From Rhizoclosmatium globosum (Eukaryota > Chytridiomycota > Chytridiomycetes > Chytridiales > Chytriomycetaceae), in NCBI GenBank assembly GCA_002104985.1, contig MCGO01000006.1, positions 558,001 to 622,000 of the forward strand: 64,000 bases of DNA, given 5' to 3'. A program made the position numbers and the translations under genes. The notes under the pieces were generated by a model. The model was not told where the DNA came from. It made no database searches and saw nothing but the letters and a program-made list of their open reading frames with translations. Positions 35,241-51,155 of the stretch are shown piece after piece (position 1 is the first letter of the stretch; each line of letters opens with the position of its first letter).

Positions 35241-35835
35241 TCAATCAGATGAGATACCAATGGATGTATCGTGAAAACCTAAAGTGTAGGTTGGGAACAG
35301 GAACAGCATGACGATAAATACCTCAACAACCCAGAATATGCAGGTCCGAACAATATTCCCAGTTGTTCGGGCACAAATTGACTGCATCGAGTAATCTCCA
35401 ATATCGGTATAGTTTGTTGATGCTGCACAATTGATGGATTGGTAATTGAATGCAAACATAAAGAAAAGAGCCCCAACAAGACCGAGGATGATCGTTATGC
35501 CCAGTCCCTAGAATAATGAGAGCTTAAAAGATATTCTGACAGAAACAGTACGGTACGAACTATGGCTATCACTGTTTTTTGCAATTGTTCGTTCTTGACT
35601 TTCCTCAAAGACGAAGCGAGAACAGCAATTGACGCGATTATTTGAAGAAAGAAACACCATATTGAGTCGTATCCATCATATGTCGACCCACTTGTCGCGA
35701 ATCTGTGCACGATCAAAGCCATTGAAACCGCCTTGACAAGTATGAGACACAAAGATAAGGAAAGCTTATACGTACAATTTGCAGAAGCGGAAATGCCCAG
35801 AAGTAGCCTGTAGACACTTGGTACGTGGGCCCCAT
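35241..35835 (-). CDS. Four-TM membrane protein, unidentified
   Basis: Exons 35776-35835, 35561-35731 and 35241-35508 on the minus strand. It starts MGPTYQVSTGYFWAFPLLQI. Helices are FWAFPLLQIAVSMALIVHRF, IWCFFLQIIASIAVLAS, TVIAIGLGITIILGLVGALF and TCIFWVVEVFIVMLFLFPTY. A loop with SINCAASTNYTDIGDYSM carries cysteines and lies outside if the N-terminus is inside. One extra T in the TTTT run near 35460-35463 breaks the frame between helix 3 and the loop. The four-helix layout resembles MARVEL or tetraspan proteins in size, but no signature is present. The start is 123 bases from the CDK1 start on the other strand. Confidence 0.6.
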
Positions 35836-35958
35836 TCAATTGACAATTATTTTAACTTATTCTTTCTTCTCCTTTGCTGAGATTCGGACGTTTTGAAGCA
35901 CGTCGAAGAAAAAACTAGTCCCAAAGCGCCGCCGTCCACAACTACAACACAAGAGCAA

Positions 35959-37196
<1,238 letters not shown>

Positions 37197-37272
37197 TTTT
37201 TGGTGTTACATTTCTTGGCATTTGTTGGTTTTCAATAAAGTCGTATTTATTTAAGAAAACCAAATAAGAAAA

Positions 37273-40200
37273 TTACTCATGTAAGAAGAAGGCCACGCCT
37301 GCGAGGATCCAAGTTGATTCATCCTCCGCATTGCATGGCACTTGAAGGGTGCCAACCAATTTCTCCCTTGTTGGTGAGACATAGAGAGGGAGATCGATTC
37401 GAGATGATAAAATGAAGTTCTTAGGCATCCAAGCCAAGTGAGCTACAGGAACAACAGTGAAACTTGGATCCTCTGCTGAGCTTTCTATCAGACGCGTGCC
37501 ATCCATGTTGCAACCTTGCAATAAAAGACCCTCCACTTGTATTGGCAGTGCTGCTTGGCCAAGTTCACCTTTCTTCCAGGTTGAGTACAGTGCAAAATCA
37601 TCCATCGGAATTTTGACTTTGAAAAGTTATCAGTGAATAGATTCATATCGAATAACAGTACTCACGTTTCCTTGAGGTTTGTTGACGAAGAGCATTCAAA
37701 AATGGAATTGGGTTGAACAAATTCGAAATCTTAAGTGGAGCGCTGAAAATTGCCCCACTTTGAGCCTTTCCACACAATTCTTCGGCATTCGCAGTATTTT
37801 TGACGACCGCATTCAAAAACTCTTGATGATCCTCAGGTCCATCCCACATTGACAACCAAGATTTTGGAGTTTCAGCTTTTCGAAGGCTTGTACAAAGTTC
37901 GATTACGTCGCTTGTCATAACAAGCGAGCCTCGGAGTGTCTTGGACATTTGTGAGAGGTCCGAATGAATCTTTTGCATCAAGGCGACTCCAGCCGAAAGT
38001 TCAAGAGTGAGGAATGATAACACTGGCTCCGCCTTTAAATCAGATTTTATACGCTTTTGGATTAAGTCACTTCCAGTGTTGAGCTATAAGTATGTTAGAT
38101 AATATGTGAATAGAAGTTATGCAAACCTTTTTCCAGAGGAGAAGGAATGGCATAAGCTCCTTTGACCATCTTTCTTTATCAATAGTTTCTCCTTGGATAC
38201 TGCTATGGCGCTACGAATTGAAAATTTCAGTATGAAACCCCGTTTGTGTGAGGGACCTCACCAACGATTTCAATTGGCTTAACACAGCAGTACTGTGAAT
38301 AACTTGCAAAGCACGATCAATGTTGGCAGGAAGGCCAAATATTGACATAGAATCAACTTCCGGAAGTTCATTAATGACTTTCATAAACTCGGAGTGGTCA
38401 GCAAGCGTCGGAAGAACTGCTCAACGGTTGTCAGTGGGGAATAACAAAAAGTTATTTCACTTGCCAATTCCTTTCGCGAGCTTTTTGGTTGGAGCCTTCC
38501 CTCCGATATTAAATGCATCTGCAAAAAACGTTTAATGAATTGGATGGAAGAAATTCTCGTACCATCGTTGAAGAACAAGTTTAGGTAGACAGCTAACTTT
38601 TGGTCATCATAATGATCGTCAATTCGTCCTCCATATACAGCATTCTCAAGAAGTCCATGTAAGATGGGCCATTGAATGCTCTTAGAATTTGAGTCTTTGC
38701 TGCACATATTTGATAGGATTTCAGCACTGGAACGTAAATCAGCGGCGGAGAACTCATAGAATTTGTTCCAGCCTTGAGGAATATAATTTCGGCGTTCTTG
38801 AACTATGGCATGGAACCAAGCCAAAGCAAATAAGGCCTGAGCGCGGAGAACAGATCCTTTAACAAAATCAGGGGACCATCCTTCAAAGATTCGTTGCAGA
38901 TTCTTTTTGACACCAGGTGGTGCCTCTGATGTAATTTTTAGACTTTTCTGGAGTAGACTCACAGGAAACTTTGCGTGCGCCTCAGAAGTGAGCCAAAGCC
39001 GAAATTTCGGATGAATTGTCAAACTTCCCAACTCTTTCTCAAGTTCTGGTAACCAGCGAATCACCAAGTGAACATTTTGTAGACACAACCAGCCACCTTT
39101 GCCAGCTAATTCCCTAAGTTCATTTAATGCCACATTTCCTTGCCCTTGACCCATAGAAATCTGTCAAGACTGTTAGTGTGGCCTGAAAGTCTGGCTTTCT
39201 AACCTGTCTATAGTTATCAGCTCCAACTTCTTGTAGCGCATAATCACGCAGTTCTTGGGAAGGGTCTGCTCCAGGAGTAGTAATAAACAAAACTGGTTCA
39301 ATAGATATTGTTTCCTGTTCTACAAGATCTCTGAAGTTAAGAGCCTTAGGTGCAAGACTTGAAACCCCAAGAACACTGCAACAGAATGTTGACACTGACA
39401 AAAAATATAAGCATTATTATGTCAATTCTGCCACTTACTAGCACTCATTAATCGATCAGGTCGAAGTAATTTTACAATGAGCATCTTTTGAAAAGGTCTA
39501 CAGGAATTCAGCGTCTGTCTAAATACAGAATATACACTCACGTAACACGTTTTGACATGCATGATGGAAAATTAACTTCACATGAAGAGTGACTCATCCA
39601 ATTAGTCCAAGATTCTGAATCGTTAAACTTGAAAGCATCAAAGAGCTCTGATGATGTTTGCTTTAGTTGTCTAAATTGCATACTTCTTTCCTTTGGAACC
39701 CAGTTAGGACACTCTCCTTTTGCCTCATCATCTGTCTCCAGGAATTGACCTGCAAATAAGTTCCATTCCTTGGGCTCAAAGAGATTTTGATGCAGTTTCC
39801 AAATCAGATGCAGTGCAAACATTTGGCGGTCAACTTTAAAGAGTGATCTTGACACATAACAAAAAACCAATTTTTGAAGCTCATTAATCAAAAGCTTGAG
39901 ACGTAATTCTGTCCCATCTTTGGCGGCTGATCCATCAACTGTGAGTGCCTTTCCAAATATTCGCAGGAATGATAATAAGGAAAACTCATACATATTGTTC
40001 ACCTTGGAGAATTCAGTGATTGCAAAATATAAGCTGCTTCCAAATTCTGACAGAGGTGTGAACTTGTCCCGTTCTTCATCCAATGCCTTCTGAAGCTGTA
40101 GTGAGTTTTGCAGACTCTTATTGATACTGATACTCTTTGAGTTGGTCTCGTTCAATGATGAAATGAGATTTTTGTTTTCCAAAATATTTCCCTCAGAATT

Positions 40201-43200
40201 TGCAAGTTCTTGCAGGACTGATTCCTCCAATTGAACTAGCTGAAGCTTCAACTCTTCCTCTGACTTCAATAACTGTATTTTTTGTCCTTCCAGTTCTGGC
40301 TTTTCACTCTTTAATGTAAGTCCAAGCAATTGTCCAGCTAAACCCGCACGAGTAGTGGTGAAGTTAATTTCATTCAAAAGGCCTGATGCAAAGGACGGGA
40401 CTGAAAACAGAGCTCTGGAAGTCACAAGATAAAGTCGAAAGTTTTCACTGTAATCCACAGTCTTATCTCCTAATTGAACCATATATCTGGGCCCTTGTTT
40501 AACTAAGTCTTTTTGAAGGATTGGGAAAAAGATAGGCTCAATATCTTTAACTTCTTCAATAATAAGGGTTTTTCCAAAACGCAATGCTAGCTCAAATGCT
40601 CTCATAAAGTTTTCATCATGTTGTTTGATAATTTCGGGTTTTCGGTCTGCCAGATATGTTTTCAGCCAGTTTGTTGCTTGCATTCCAGGATCAACCAAAA
40701 ATGATGTGCATCCACCATGTAAGACAGATATGGCATTTTCAATTGACAAAACGTCTCCTGGAAGACCTTGAGATTTCCAACTCAATTGGTCACTCTCTGT
40801 ACACATCACAGTTCTAAAATCAAAGTCGGTCAGGGATGCCAAACCTTTCCATTCGTTGATAAATTTTGCGCGCACATCTTCTGATGTTCTGCTGAGGTAA
40901 ATTATAAACGCCGCTGCAATCATAGCTGTTTTAGAAAGACTGCCCATATGATTTTTGATGTCTTTTGCAAGTTGATTCCACCTTTTTCCTTCGCCTCCAA
41001 GTTTATGCAGGAGGTCTTGAGATGATTTAATTGTACCAGCCGCTTTTTCCAAATTATTCCGAAGTGTCTCTGCATCCCTAGTTTTCCCACCAAAATCTTC
41101 TCTAAGGGCTGCAACGGTTTTATCAACTTCATCCAATGATTCTTTGAGTTTCACCACACGATCTTTGGAGCTGTCCAAGCTTTTTGTCAATTTTACTAGA
41201 TCAGCCTCCAAAGGTCCAATTCTTTCTAGAACCTGGGAATATTGTAAATTAGCTTTCACCCACATTGCTAGCGGCGCAGCTGAATGCAGATATTGATCAG
41301 TAATAAAAACAAAGTATCATTTAACTCACCTGCAACAGAGGCTCTTCTAATTACAGACTCCTCAAAAGAATCTCCCTTAGTCTTCAATAGCGCATACACT
41401 GATTCTCTCACTGCAGGAGTAATGGTTCGTGCATTAAAGTTCATAATTTCATCTTTTACAGTTCGTTTTCCTGAAAATATAAATATTAAGTGAAAGAACT
41501 GCATGTGATTTGCAATTAATCTTACCAAGAAATCCTTTCATGCTATTCCAAGACATATCTAAATTTCCCATTAATCGTAGAACTGCTTCTAGAACATCTC
41601 GAACAGCTGGTGGAGGAGCTCGCAGAGACCTGATTTCAGTTAAGCTTTCATTTTTGATTTCACCAACAGCCGACTGGGCTTGTCTCAAAATCGGTTCCAC
41701 GTCAGAGAGCTCATTTTCAATTCCTTCTTTTCTCTTTAGTAACTTTGCTTCCTCTTCTTTAAGTTGTGCAGAGAGGGTCTCCATTTCATTTTTTTGATCC
41801 GATGCATGAAGTATGGAATCTGTGATTTCTTTCAATGCCAAATCAGCTTCTTTTTGTTTCTTTGCTAACTCAGCTTCTTGCTTCCGAGCATCAATTGACA
41901 GTGTATCTACAAATTTGGCAGCTTCTTGCAATTTATGAAGACCACCTCCCAAATACTTCAATTTTTCTTCAAATCCTTGAAGTTTAGAACTGTATACCTT
42001 TTCATATGTCTGTATATATGACAACAGGTGCTTAGGTGTAGCACCACAAGGAATATAGCTTTTATGAATGGCAAGTAAGAGCTGAATAAGTTTTTCTTGA
42101 TCTTGAAGTGTCTTGAGTTTTTCACTTTTCTTAAAATTATTATCACACATTAATTTCATGCTTTCTGGCAACCATGAATCCATCCACTGAATTTGGCAGC
42201 GTGTATATAATGCAGGATTTGACTCACAGTTTTCAACAAATTGTTGATTCATTGAATCCATGATTAACACTATGTGCAGATTGCGACGTACACGATGCAC
42301 AAAGTAGTCAAACAGAGATCCAAGATATCCATCTTCAGAATGTGAGTTCTTTAAGGTTGATGTAAGGGCATCCATTTCATCTTGTGAATAGAGTCCAGGA
42401 ATTTCACACCCACTCAAAAGACCATTAATGAATTCTAAAAATGAGGGCTCAGTTATTTGGTAATCTTCTAGAAGTAAAAGAGACTCTTCATTTAGAACTC
42501 CAGCACAGTGCATCACTTCTTTGATATGAGCTGCAAACGCTTTTGATGAGTAATTTCTGGTGATGGGTGGGCTGAAGACTTTAATTTGCAGAAAATGTGC
42601 CACTATTAGGACATTGCTCTTGCGATTCATCCCTGGCCTTCCAACCAAAATAAGAGAACCACCTGGCTGAGACAATACCCTCTCAACTTTGCATATATTT
42701 TCCAATGCTTCTGGAAATAAAACAAGATTTAAGTCTTTAACATCACGTTCATAAACATAGAGTTCTTTTGTCACAAGTTCATTATAAGCTTTGAGATCAA
42801 CTTTTCCCAGTTTCTTCAATGAAGTTGCAGTTTTGACAGTGTAGACAATATTATCCAGGCCCATAGTGTGTCCCCAATCATTTTTCAACACTGATTGTAG
42901 AATCAGAAGGAGCTTTGACCTACTATCTGCACCAACTAAACGATCATAGAACAGTCTTAACGCTTCATAACCCAAGATGTCAAGTAAAGATGATTCATCT
43001 CCACCTGAATGGTAATATTGCGTCAAACCAAATAACCATCTGGACAAATCTCTGGGTGTAAAGATATAATGTGAATGAATATCATTTGTAAATTTTTGAC
43101 AGATTTGGTCATAGATTGTTACCATTGTGGAGGCCAACTTTGAATATTTTTTTGAACACTCCAAACTGAATGATTTGGACTGCACACTGACAATATAGGC

Positions 43201-46200
43201 TTTGCCAAAATTTTATAAATGTTGATTAGCTGTTCTTTGTCTGTATAGGAAATATAGCATTGATGCACAATTGAGGTGAATCTTGTTGATAAGGGGCTCC
43301 TTCTTGATGGAGTCATTGACGCAACTATCTGCACGTTTTCAATTCCAACCCATTCAAGGTTTATATCATAAAAGCCTTTGTATGCAATAAGTTGCTGCAA
43401 AAGCTGAATAAATTCTACTGTTTCATAGCAATCTGGTTTAGGAAGGTTGATATCCTTCACATACAAAATCAATTTCTCAGAATCTTTTGGTTTAAGCACC
43501 CTTCCTGTGTTTGTACTGACACTCAGGCAAAATTGTGAGAGTCTTTGAATGAGATGGTATGAACGAGTTTGGGCACTGCAATGTACTGTTGCAACTGAAA
43601 CTTGGAGAGATTGAAAACAATGCAACAAGATCATGTGTTTTCCTACTCCCTCTGGTCCAACTAGAAGAAAAGGCGCTGATGAATGTAACCAAGGCATGAT
43701 TGTATCCAATGTTCGTTTAACATCCACAGTTTCCACCACTGGAAGATTTTCAATTTTCTTGACTGTCTCAAAGTCGAAGTCATTTGGATCACTAAGATGA
43801 TAAGGAATAGGATGCCCATTGCTCACATAATAATTCAATAGATTTTTGGGATCCGGACAAGGGACATTAGACCACTGAAGTAATTCTTTTCCAAAGGCTA
43901 TGCAACTTGAAGTTTGGAGATTGGCTCCAAACCCACGTATTAATCCATAAACAAACTCAATTTTCTCAGCTGAGTTTTCTATATGAGATAATCCATTTGA
44001 TATAATTCCTGCCTTTGTGGTTTCAACCACTAATTCTCCATGTTGAAGAATCCATTCCAGTGCCCGAAAAAAATAATCCCTTATTAATAATCCCAGTTTA
44101 TCTTGGATGTCATCTTGCTGCCGATTCAACCACGAGGTTACAATTGATTTAGCATCAAGTGTATCATCAGACAAATAAATCATTCCCATTCTGCTGATAG
44201 TTGCTGGTGATGCATATTTTAGGTTATGAGTTTCAAAGATGAAGTTGACGTTAGAACCAAATTGAATTCTTTCACCATTTGGCATGGTCAGAAGCCTATT
44301 GTCATCCAAGACAGAATTTAATGACTCAACCCATTCTGGATCAATATCTCCATCACAGACAATCCAGGTATGGGTGTCTACAGATTCACGAACAGCTTGG
44401 CGTGATGCATTTGTCAAGATTCCATCAAACCATTCTCTTGTATCAATATCCATGTGTCCCAATAATGTGTGTCTATCAACTGCTTTTGGGTTGGCAATTT
44501 GTTTTTTGAGTTTCTGTCCACATTTGTGCCAAGCCCTTTCTAAAACTTGCCAAAGTGTTGTCTTCCCGCTCCCAGAAGGCCCAACAATGACAACTCCCAT
44601 TCGTTGACGGCAGGCTTCATGCAGTTGATATATTTTTTCACACTGGCTCTCTGAATAATCTAAATTCATTTCAACGAAGACTTCTTTGATGGCAACTGAT
44701 AATTCTTCATACAATATATCTTCAATCTTTGCTTCTGGAAATATATCTTTAAGCAGTGCATTGAATCGAATACTGTCGTCTTGTGTTAGTTTTGACAATG
44801 TGTTAACTCGCAATGCTTTTACAACAATTGCAAGTTCTCGGTGCTGATCAATTTTTCCAAATTGTTTCTCATTGTGCAATAACCTTCCAGCTAAGCCCAA
44901 TACTGTTTTAAGTGGTCGCAATCCCCAATCATAATGCTGTTGTGATGAAAGAAGTTGTTTGCAGAGGGAATAGACAGAAACAACTTTTGTACCAAGCTCT
45001 TTCCCTAGCTTAAAGCCCTCAGAAAACAAAATAACCTCACCAATCAAATCATTGTCTGGATGAGTCATTGCTACAGATCGAAATAGCTGTTTTAAATTAT
45101 CGCTAAATAATATAATATGAATCAAAAAAAAGTTTGAGCAAAATGTCACATTAACATACGGAAGCTTTTGACGTCCTCCATATCCTTTTCCTGCAGGGTT
45201 TAGTGTCACAAATATTCCAGAGTTGGGATTCAAATCAACACTATTACTCAAAAGCGTGACAGTCTTTTCTTTCTTTTTCAGAGCAGCTTGAATAACTTGT
45301 ATTTGTTGTGAAACAGCAGAAAGCACTGCTTCATCTAATCGATTGAACTCATCAAAGCAGCCCCAAGCGCCACATTTGACTAAACCAATAAATATTCTTC
45401 CCATACTCTTATAATCAATCCCTTCATCACAGTTGAAAACAAGTACCTGTCGACCAAACAAAACACCAAGTGCCTTGACTGACTCAGTTTTTCCAGTACC
45501 AGCTGGTCTATTAAAACATAAATTTAAATAGAAACTTTAAAGCAATAAACTCACCCAAATGGATTACCTCCAAAGCCACTGGACATAGCCTGTGTTAAGG
45601 TGAGATAACACTTATCTGTAAGTGGTGTATGAACCAATTTGGTAGGATTCCCTTGGTATTCAAAAGTGTAGTCAAACACTGCATCATTCATCTTCACAAT
45701 GCAACCAGTAAGTGACTCCTTTTTCTGATAAATTTGAATCTGACGCTGCCATTCCCAATCTGCAACATTTGTTACACCGCTTCTTTGCAGCTGATCCACA
45801 ACATCAATGAAATGTATAACATCCAAGATGAGACTCTTGACTTTGATTTCCATCACATGTTTTGATTCTTTATCTTCAATGGTCATTGAATTAAAAGAAG
45901 TATACTTCTCCAGTTGAGTTTTTAAATCACGAGATAGGGTTGCAAGTTTTCCCAACTTAATTGCCTCTGTGCATTTGGCAGTGAAATTAACATATTCTGA
46001 CAATTCAAGAATTTGGGAAGGGAATGTGACCACATCTGATTTATGAAGGCAGTCATCAAGCATGATTCTTAGAGTACTCTGCATTTCCTTTGTAAATGAA
46101 TCCAGCCATGCTTCAACATTATGGGATAGGGCTACTGGTGTATTCAATACAACTGTTTCACCTTCTAAGCTCTTCATGGCAACTATTGCAGTTGTTTCAG

Positions 46201-49200
46201 TATTAAACTCAACCTTATTAACACCAGCAAAGAGTTTCTTTAAGTGTGACTGGATAACATTTGGATTTTGTGATTGTCCGAGTATTTCAAGCAAGTCCTC
46301 ATCTCCAATAAAGTAGAATCGAGGAAATCGAGAACGTTTTGACTCCAAAAACTCATTAAGAGCTTTTTGGCACCTTTCAAGCTGATCTACTAAAGCTAGC
46401 AAAGTGTCTCGCACATTGCTGATAGTAAGGACTGATACAATGCGATTGTCATGACCAATACAATTACATATTCGGCGAAAGTCAGAATCAATTCTTGAGA
46501 ATCTTACTTGTTCAGAAGGTAAAGCACCATGATTAAAAATAGGCTCCAAGTATACCCATTTTCTTTGAACGCTGTTTAGATTTCGAAGGATCTCATCAAT
46601 ACTAGATAACTTTTGCTCCCAGAGCTGAGTTTTATCAGCAAAATTTTTGTAGTATGGTGAGTCTTTGAGGGACTGCAAAAGGGATTGATTGTCCCCAACT
46701 TGAGCCATTGTTTCCTTCCAATCCTTGATAATTTTCAATTTGCTTCCTTTTGCATCTTGATAGTCAGACAAAGCAAATGTAGATCCAGCACCCCACATAT
46801 CAAGTTCTTGAAGTGCTTCTCTTATTGCAACTTCTCCATTGGCACGTCCATTCAAATCCTTAATATCAGCAATTTTTATCAAAATTTGTTGTTTGGCATC
46901 AACAATATGCCCAACTGTCAGCTCTGATAATGAAACTCCTTTTGAGATTCCAATTAAGCGAAATAATTCACCCCAATGCTCACTCATCCAAGATTCTCCT
47001 CGCAAAAATTTGAAATATGGGAAAACTTCACGGTAACTATCAATCTTTGCTGTAATAAATACTGATAAGGGATCAATTCCTCGTTCCTTGACTTTATCAA
47101 GCCAATTGAGAAGTAAGTCTTCAAAACGATTACACTTTCCTCGAAAAGAAATCCAATCTTCTCCCAAAATTGCCATGATTGCATTATCAAACTCGGCGAA
47201 AAATTCCCAATTCTTTTCCTCAGCAAGTATACTTGCCTGAACAGCCTCAATATCGGATAGTTCGGGTAATTTCATTCCAAAATGATGACAATCTGTCTCA
47301 ATTTGCATTTTAACAGACATTAGTTCTTCAATTTCTATTTTTCTCTCATTTATGGAGCTCATGGCTTTTTTTGAATAGTTCAGCTCATGAATGTGTTCAA
47401 TTTTTGGTTTGAGTTGTTGCCAACGTAGTACAAACTTTTCCAATCCAGTAATAAATGCCTGTTGTCGTCCTTCAATTGCATTTCTGAGCATTTCCACTTG
47501 TTCTTTAATAACAAGTTCATGACTTTCAAGCATCAGTTCCAGTTTACTCCATTTTGCATGCACTTTACTTATGTCAATGCCAGATCCTGAAACTGACTTG
47601 AGAAGCTTATTTTTAACATCGGCTTTATCAAAGTGTTGAGAGATAGATAGTTTAGCACCAGAAAGTTCATCATGATTGATGTTGGCTTCACCAATCTCCT
47701 CAAGTGTCTGTGGCCGCTTGCTCAACACTTCAGCTCCCCTTAATATAAAATTATCAATAATAGTAAGATGCTCCTCAATTGACTTTCGAAGTGAAATTAA
47801 CAGACAATCAAAAAGTCGTTGGAGATGGTCATCAATGGTTGCTTTCAGTGGGGCGGTAGAAATATTGATACAATCAATTTGAATTAATGGAGGAATTTGC
47901 TCAGCCTCTTTTCCTTTTAGCTTAACCATTCTGAAGTTCAACTCCCAGTCAATTACATCTTCAAGTGCCTCTTCAACAAATGATTCCAGATCTATTGTTC
48001 CAAGAACCACCCAGTCCTTGAAACTATCATATACTGTCAATAAATTTGAAAAAAGTTCTTCCGTTTTCTTATAGGCTATTGATAAAGAGGCTGCGTTAGT
48101 GTCAACCATTTGTGAAAAAATAGCTGAGTCTCCAAGTCCTTTGAACAAACTTGGGATATTGATAATATTTTTCATTTCACGGTAATAGTTTGCCTTGATG
48201 TTTTCAAAAGCTGGCCTGAATTGCAGCTTTTGCTGTTGAAAGACAAGGTCTACTTTAATTTCTGGAAGGTTTTCATTAAGGTTCTCCATGCTCATTTGAT
48301 ACTTAAAAAACACATGAGACCATTAACAAATAATAATAGGTTGTTACCTGGAATTCAAGAACCTTGTAGAGTTGGTGGTCCCAGTGATTTCTCCAGATTA
48401 GAGTATCATCAGCCCTGATACCTCCTTCCAGAACAGATAAAAAGACAGATCTAATTGTTGAAATTGATTCTTTCCATTTTCCCTTTGTCTGATGTTTTGC
48501 CAAATCTATAGACATAAGGCCCATAACAAGTTCACTTATGTGACTATGATATTTCCTAAGTCTTCTGTTTTCTGATGTCAATAACAAAGCAGAACTCTGC
48601 AACTTGTTGATATAATCTTCAACACTTGCTTGTATACTCCAGTCAAAACTGGATCCTGGCTTACTTTTTTGATCAATAACTGTGAATGGGTCTCGCACAA
48701 GCCGTTCAAATGCTTTTGCTGGTTCAATCAACATTGTGTATTGTGAAGGAAGCATTTGTTCATGAATAGTATTGTAGAAGTGAGCAACCTGTTTCAATAT
48801 AATTCCATATCGATAATACTTCCGAGCAGTCTCAATAGGTTTCAAGATTTTAGGAGGAATTACAAAGCCAAAGCCTATTAGTTGTCTCACGTCACGGACA
48901 AGTGCAACTAAAGATTCATCAAAATTCACTTGCAAGATTCCATCTTTTTGATCCAGTTCCATCAGTTTACCAGACTGGAAGCGTTCTTGCAATATATTGC
49001 TTTCCAGAGTCTGTTCCACACATGTCACCCATAATGCAAATACATCCTTTTCACTATTTTTTAATGCCTTAAATAATTCAGAGGCCATAGCGTCAAAACT
49101 ACTGTCATTTGGTGACAATATTTCAGCAGCCTGAGATGCATCATTGATCTAATTCAAGAAAAAATGATACAGCTTACACCAAGGTCACAAACAATGAAAA

Positions 49201-51134
49201 GTATTACCTTGCAAAGTGCTTGTCGGAACCATATAATTGTTTGGAGATATTGTGAAGATTCAACTTTGTTCCTCTGCCAAATACTTATCAAATCAGTTTC
49301 AAATACTTGGTACAAACCCTTATTTCTCCAATTTTTTCCTTATATTCCAAGCCCATTTGCTTTAGATTTACTAGAATTTGTGCAAACAAAGCTTCACGCT
49401 CAGAAGCTAAAGGGAATTAGGCTCAATATATAATCAAATAATACCTACTTAATTTTTTGAAAATCACTTCATGGCATATTAAATCGCCATACTTTTGGAA
49501 TTCCTGAAGCATTTGGTGTGGCTGCGACTGGATAGACACAAAGAGCTGGCTAAGCTTGGCTGCAATCAGCTTTTCAGCTGGAATTAGGGATTTTTTATAT
49601 TGAAGAGCAGATGTCTAAACAGAGTTTTAGACACTTAATTTAATCTCAAGTAATTTTTACTCACCTCCCATTGACTGTTTGTTAGATCAAATGGATCTGT
49701 GTCATTCAGCCAGTGAAGGGAGATTTCAAACTGCACCTCCTTCTTTTCTTCTGGTGCCAACATTTGTGCCATCAAATTATGAGATGAGCACAATTTATGA
49801 AGCTTTCACTTTGATTAATATCTCCAAATGGTGAAGGGATCAAACCTCATAAAGTCGGCCAAGAAACTTATTGAGACCAATTGATTCAAATTTGTCTCCT
49901 AACCAGGGATGAGGGCCAAAGTACGGCCAAAATCGAAAAGTTAATGACATGAGGACATTGTTTATGCGTGTGCAGACTTGTGTTGCTAACTGGAGTTCAT
50001 CCTTGACCTCCAACATATGTCAGCTTCAAATTATACCAATTAATTACCTTTGCAAATAATGTTTCATTTGATTTTAGGTTGAGGTGAAGTTTACTGCACA
50101 GAATTTGAATGACATTTTCACACACTACAGACATTAAGCGGTCCATCCGAGGCTGTAGGTACACAGCATACAATTTTTGGCGCCTTCAACCAACAAGTTA
50201 TGAAATTTGAATGCATATTGCATCAAAATTAGTTTTACCATATATCATCAAGGCAATCTTGAATTTTTTCTGCTAAGTCTCCAAGATCCAGCAATGAGAT
50301 AGACCTTTTATGATGTTAAGTTAGTCTGTACATGCAAGGAGTAATCAAGCTCTGGCTCACTTTGCATAATCTAGTTCTAGAAAAAGTGTTCTTATTCCGT
50401 CTCTAAAGAAGAGTGATCGCTCGCGTTCGCGTCCCTGTGTCGTGTAGAAGAATATACATCACTTTTTACCAACCTGACCGCTTTCAGCGCGTCTCTCCCA
50501 AAATTGTATTTCGTCAGAAACGTTTGAAATAGATGTTACATCTAGTTCTGGCGCAGCTGTTGCCCTTCATAGTTAATTATGAAGATTCAGATAACTCTTA
50601 CGTGTGCGACCCGTATCTGCGAGAAGGCATTTATCCAAATCTGTTAACAAACAACGGGCCTTTTCATGAATTTTATATTTTGAATTTCTAATTCGTGTCG
50701 TAAGAATGTGGAAACAATCAAAGTCAGAACTGCACCTCAGAAGCGGGATAAAAACGTCATGAATTACTTGACATAAATTATTTTCAGGCGATGTACGAGC
50801 CAAAGCCGTGACAGCGACATCAGAAGGATCGCTAACTGCGTGACCAGGTTGAAGTTTGGTCAATACGATCGTGTGGGCTGAAAGGTCACTTTGTTCAATA
50901 TTGAGATCAAGATATATCTTCAATTCATTGTTCTAGGTACGTTGAATATTAGCTCTTAGTCTAAGGAACAAGAATTGTCACCTTTTGTTTTGAGATATAA
51001 CACGAACTGATCTGGTTGTTCTCTTCGCTCAAGAATCTCGCGAGCTCGCTGGATTCAAGAAGTTTCGCGATTTCTTTGCGGCCTTTGGTGCTGCCGAGGT
51101 GGATGTCAACGACCTGTTCAATCCAGTCTTCCAT
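37273..51134 (-). CDS. DYNC2H1: Cytoplasmic dynein 2 heavy chain (IFT dynein)
   Basis: Retrograde intraflagellar-transport motor, roughly 4,200 residues in many exons. The start at 51134 (MEDWIEQVVDIHLGSTKG) opens exon 50982-51134. The tail is 50932 to about 48300. The linker and AAA1 are in exon 45555-48313 and after. AAA1 Walker A PAGTGKTES is followed by NCDEGIDYKSMGRIF and KCGAWGCFDEFNRL, which are dynein-2 forms. AAA2 is GPSGSGKTTLW, AAA3 GPEGVGKHM and AAA4 a degenerate GRPGMNRKS. The stalk coiled coil lies around 41500-41900 and 40900-41250. The C-terminus ends LPLYVSPTREKLVG...AGVAFFLHE. One break is at the T7 run 43147-43153 (eight expected). The 57-base intron 45103-45159 is stop-free. 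One intron (38417-38464) uses GC-AG. Exon ends in the 49.1-50.6 kb tail are approximate. Confidence 0.95.
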
Positions 51135-51155
51135 TTTGAGACTGTTTTTTCCTCA
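51135..51155. promoter_or_regulatory. Very short bidirectional promoter region
   Basis: Only 21 bases separate the DYNC2H1 start (minus, 51132-51134) and the RIC1 start (plus, 51156). The first exons face each other, so promoter elements must lie in coding or intron sequence. Confidence 0.5.
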
